Source: Gelidibacter mesophilus DSM 14095 (GTDB lineage Bacteria; Bacteroidota; Bacteroidia; Flavobacteriales; Flavobacteriaceae). Taken from it: a DNA stretch of 64,000 bases. Under the pieces are notes generated by a model that did not search any database, was not told the DNA's origin, and saw only the letters and a list, made by a program, of their open reading frames with translations. This document shows positions 63,101 to 64,000 of the stretch, piece by piece (the stretch's first letter is position 1; each line of letters begins with the position of its first letter). The stretch spans positions 49,021 to 113,020 of the forward strand of contig NZ_AUHD01000013.1 of the NCBI RefSeq assembly GCF_000423005.1. Reading direction: 5' to 3'. The position numbers and the translations under genes were made by a program.

Positions 63101-63592
63101 GGTATTAAAGGAAGAGAAGTTTCAAGGCTTTTATATCAGTCATCTAATAAATTAGAGGGTAAAGAATTTATTGTCTGGCTATCCAACTTAAATAGTTTAG
63201 AAATTGAAACATTTGTTCTTTCAGATTTTGATAAGCAAAATATTAGAAATGTTTCATTGAAATTGACACCTAATAGCTATAGAGAAATACCTGAAGTTTT
63301 TAATTTCAAAATACAAGGTTCAGAATACAATGATATTATGCGTTATAACTCTAAATCAGTTGATATTAATGACTTTTTGACCTATAAGCGGGATGAAGAG
63401 AATGAGGATGATCCATATGCAATCTTAGTTTATAATGATGACAAAGAATTAGGTTATATTCCAAGAGAATATGCAAAATTACTTTCTGCCGAAATTGAAA
63501 TTGAAGAAAGTGTATATGAAATTAAAATATTAAACATTTCTGCATTCAAGAATTATAATGAAATAGAAGTAGAAATGAATAAAAGCAGCTAA
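60146..63592 (+). CDS. hamB: HamB-like superfamily 2 helicase with C-terminal HIRAN-like domain
   Basis: 1148 residues. A helical N-terminal region (about 1-270) precedes the helicase core: motif I MPTSAGKT (307-314), II VVDEGH (409-414), III SAVMP, V STNTIGQGLNFP and VI GRAGRAG (694-700). A long C-terminal region follows, ending in a HIRAN-like domain (about 1045-1145) with DPYAILVY (1089-1096) and GYIPRE (1103-1108). HIRAN domains in HLTF bind 3' DNA ends. HamB is the sensor and inhibitor of HamA. The start overlaps hamA by 8 bases. Confidence 0.85.
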   Translation: MSESILSKSDYIAETESDIEELLKDTLLSNYKNQIFAWKLNAEFKRSYKESFLYNRALFLSSNSCLLINNEGNGKIAISGLKESAEIYAYLSDLSDINEKYDREYLILKSALCYDLSGYQANAFCVASRLDSLVLKSETELINIEIDNLIIEQIILILLKKIPLAQSKLQLYKNDDLGFLLFKKALSSWYSYILKLDESNFISQFDDAYRYFLNIGNTYLSHLIFLLKTRVVLFKNRSIFNNLNQYEFIESSKNWRKYIKLLAYDYYANNRIKEIDKRKSIFELWTSQLRAIEGGLIAKDENFVVQMPTSAGKTFIAELSILKYLIKYPKKKCIYIAPFRALTSEKEIELAKYFTKMGYSVSALSGSYEVDEFQDLILSETDILIATPEKIDLLLRLNPDFFNDISFMVVDEGHIIGDYSTRATLLEFLIIRLKIKIPELKTLFISAVMPSENANEYAIWLSGKEENVLRSLLHKESPINEEWEPTRKLISYFEWEGKNGNITFQNVIREDEETKLKYGAKLYSFIVEKEFSNRFPLKNNKPQSAATLAYKLSEEGNTLVFCAMVTRIKSVAKAFLKLLSNIEIEDRPARFIQDENKESSYYAQIWYGKDSYITKAIHLGIGIHYGDMPEQVRNAVESDFRKGLLTVLLSTNTIGQGLNFPIKNLIFYETQIGRNLETEENIYIQKRDFWNIVGRAGRAGKETEGTIVFIINSYTDRKKYEEYINKDNIENANSLFFSVAENLIKERISETKLDDLLSILSETYLLDLMTEEIIGTDYQEVIENIINNSLFKVQLDKRDFDIEPLKKGFNKIFKSIEEKASFKQIQIYKTTGLSLKSNLIIDEFVDNNIDSLKEFVREDNYLSVINSFLKLLSENNIDEMHDYKLDNFVIKPTDFYDIIEYWVVGESINEILKEWKIKEMEIEQFHIFVSKALYYLYPWGISSFISILAFKLNKEVKELPENIKSLSSYLKFGLDDSTSCLCRSLGIKGREVSRLLYQSSNKLEGKEFIVWLSNLNSLEIETFVLSDFDKQNIRNVSLKLTPNSYREIPEVFNFKIQGSEYNDIMRYNSKSVDINDFLTYKRDEENEDDPYAILVYNDDKELGYIPREYAKLLSAEIEIEESVYEIKILNISAFKNYNEIEVEMNKSS

Positions 63593-63717
63593 CAATGTAA
63601 ATAAAAAATAGGCGAATTTGTGCTAAATTTAAGTGTTTTGGCTCGCCTCAAACTTTGTGCTTAATCGAAAGTTTAGTATTTCTAAATCGCCCACTTTTCA
63701 TATACAAACCGTCAGAC
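63587..63717. repeat. attC-like hairpin site B
   Basis: The core AGCTAAC (63587-63593) overlaps the hamB stop. The imperfect stem TGTAAATAAAAAATAGGCGA (63596-63615) pairs with TCGCCCACTTTTCATATACA (63687-63706), 16 of 20. The 3' core appears as GTCAGAC (63711-63717) instead of the GTT expected, where the IS begins. The layout is the same as site A. Confidence 0.55.
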
Positions 63718-64000
63718 TGCGCAATAACCTCCCTTTCTTAATAACTTTGTTGATTTCCTTTTAACGCATTGCCCAGATCACTTTAAGATATTGGTTATCT
63801 TAATGTTATGGATTTTATAACAGGTTTTAACAGGGATCAATTGATAATGATGGACTTTGAGTCATGCGTAGGTCATGATTCATGGGCGCGTACCGTTGAT
63901 ATGTTCGTGGATATCCTCCCAATGGAGGAACTGGGCTTCAGGGACGTGCTCAATTCAGAGGGAAGGCCTCCCTACCATTCGACGGATATGCTCAAGCTCT
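63711..64000. mobile_element. Left end of an insertion sequence (IS1182-like), partial
   Basis: It starts at or near 63711, where the cassette site stops matching its sibling, with probable end sequence GTCAGACTGCGCAATAACC. The following 90 bases are non-coding, then the transposase starts at 63808. Its composition (31 of 60 G+C at 63901-63960) is unlike the A+T-rich cassette. The right end is outside the window. Confidence 0.5.
63808..64000 (+). CDS. Transposase N-terminal part (DUF772 / IS1182 type), truncated by window end
   Basis: ATG 63808 opens a frame still open at 64000. It shows the DUF772 transposase start: FNRDQLIMMDFESC, HDSWARTVDMFVDILP, ELGFRD and GRPPYHSTDMLKL. This domain begins transposases of the IS1182 and related IS5-like groups. 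Only 64 residues are visible. Confidence 0.85.
   Translation, partial: MDFITGFNRDQLIMMDFESCVGHDSWARTVDMFVDILPMEELGFRDVLNSEGRPPYHSTDMLKL

Larger units (their letters stand above)
59307..63711 (+). mobile_element. Integron-like cassette 2 carrying a Hachiman defence system
   Basis: The cassette begins TTAGCTGC (59307-59314) just after the G of GTTAGCT in site A, and its own end site starts GCAGCTAAC (63585-63593), the exact complement. Cognate complementarity between cassette start and its 3' site is the hallmark of integron cassette circles. The hamB stop codon (TAA 63590-63592) lies inside that core. The interior is much more A+T-rich than the neighbours: 16 of 60 G+C at 62401-62460, against 25 of 60 at 54301-54360. 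Confidence 0.6.

Noticed and set aside
1..64000. tRNA, rRNA or CRISPR array
   Set aside because: Looked for T-loop GGTTCGA-type sequences and regularly spaced direct repeats; none was convincing by eye.

Overview
This window looks like a chromosome segment of a marine-type member of the Flavobacteriaceae (Bacteroidota). The reasons are the A+T-rich sequence, TAnnTTTG-type -7 promoter elements, weak Shine-Dalgarno signals, bifunctional HisB and HisIE, a TonB-dependent receptor with an N-terminal carboxypeptidase-regulatory-like domain, and families typical of that group (DUF2461, DUF3817, SdiA-regulated, PepSY-like, CDGSH). No rRNA, tRNA or CRISPR array was seen.

Layout. 1-3870: end of a histidine operon, hisB(partial)-hisH-hisA-hisF-hisIE, then truA. 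4.8-17.4 kb: housekeeping and envelope genes, including CorA, three different MscS-type channels, two OmpA-domain lipoproteins, a GreA-like factor with an unknown partner, a hotdog thioesterase, and an ATP-grasp/acetyltransferase pair. 17.7-23.8 kb: redox genes (Old Yellow Enzyme, semialdehyde dehydrogenase, OsmC, zinc alcohol dehydrogenase), an EamA exporter and a PLP dehydratase. 23.9-33.1 kb: small secreted proteins, an OmpR/histidine-kinase pair divergent from a PepSY-like secreted protein, a CDGSH protein, a luciferase-like oxidoreductase and a thiol peroxidase-like protein. 33.3-37.5 kb: two overlapping DEAD-box helicase genes, a fatty acid desaturase and a Crp/Fnr regulator. 37.9-41.6 kb: a DUF2339/DUF3999 pair.

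42.2-43.7 kb: tyrS, preceded by a promoter, a 34-codon leader peptide with three consecutive Tyr codons, and mutually exclusive antiterminator and terminator hairpins. This reads as a complete transcription attenuator sensing tyrosyl-tRNA. 43.7-47.5 kb: a TetR-controlled oxidoreductase operon with a palindromic operator candidate.

48.1-57.9 kb: a likely uptake and catabolic cluster for 3-hydroxybutyrate or its oligomers/esters. It holds a Na+ symporter, an acyl-CoA synthetase, an exported hydrolase, a helical-repeat protein, a TonB receptor, a cytoplasmic hydrolase and 3-hydroxybutyrate dehydrogenase. Two of its genes carry an in-frame TAG close to the natural N terminus.

57.9-64.0 kb: an accessory region of integron-like organisation. 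Two consecutive cassettes are bounded by about 130-nt imperfect hairpin sites. In each cassette the first bases are the exact complement of the 5' core of the site at its end, as in integron cassettes. The first cassette has no recognisable gene. The second carries a two-gene Hachiman-type defence system (HamA nuclease, HamB helicase) whose helicase ends in a HIRAN-like domain. An IS with a DUF772-type transposase begins at the right-hand site and runs off the window.
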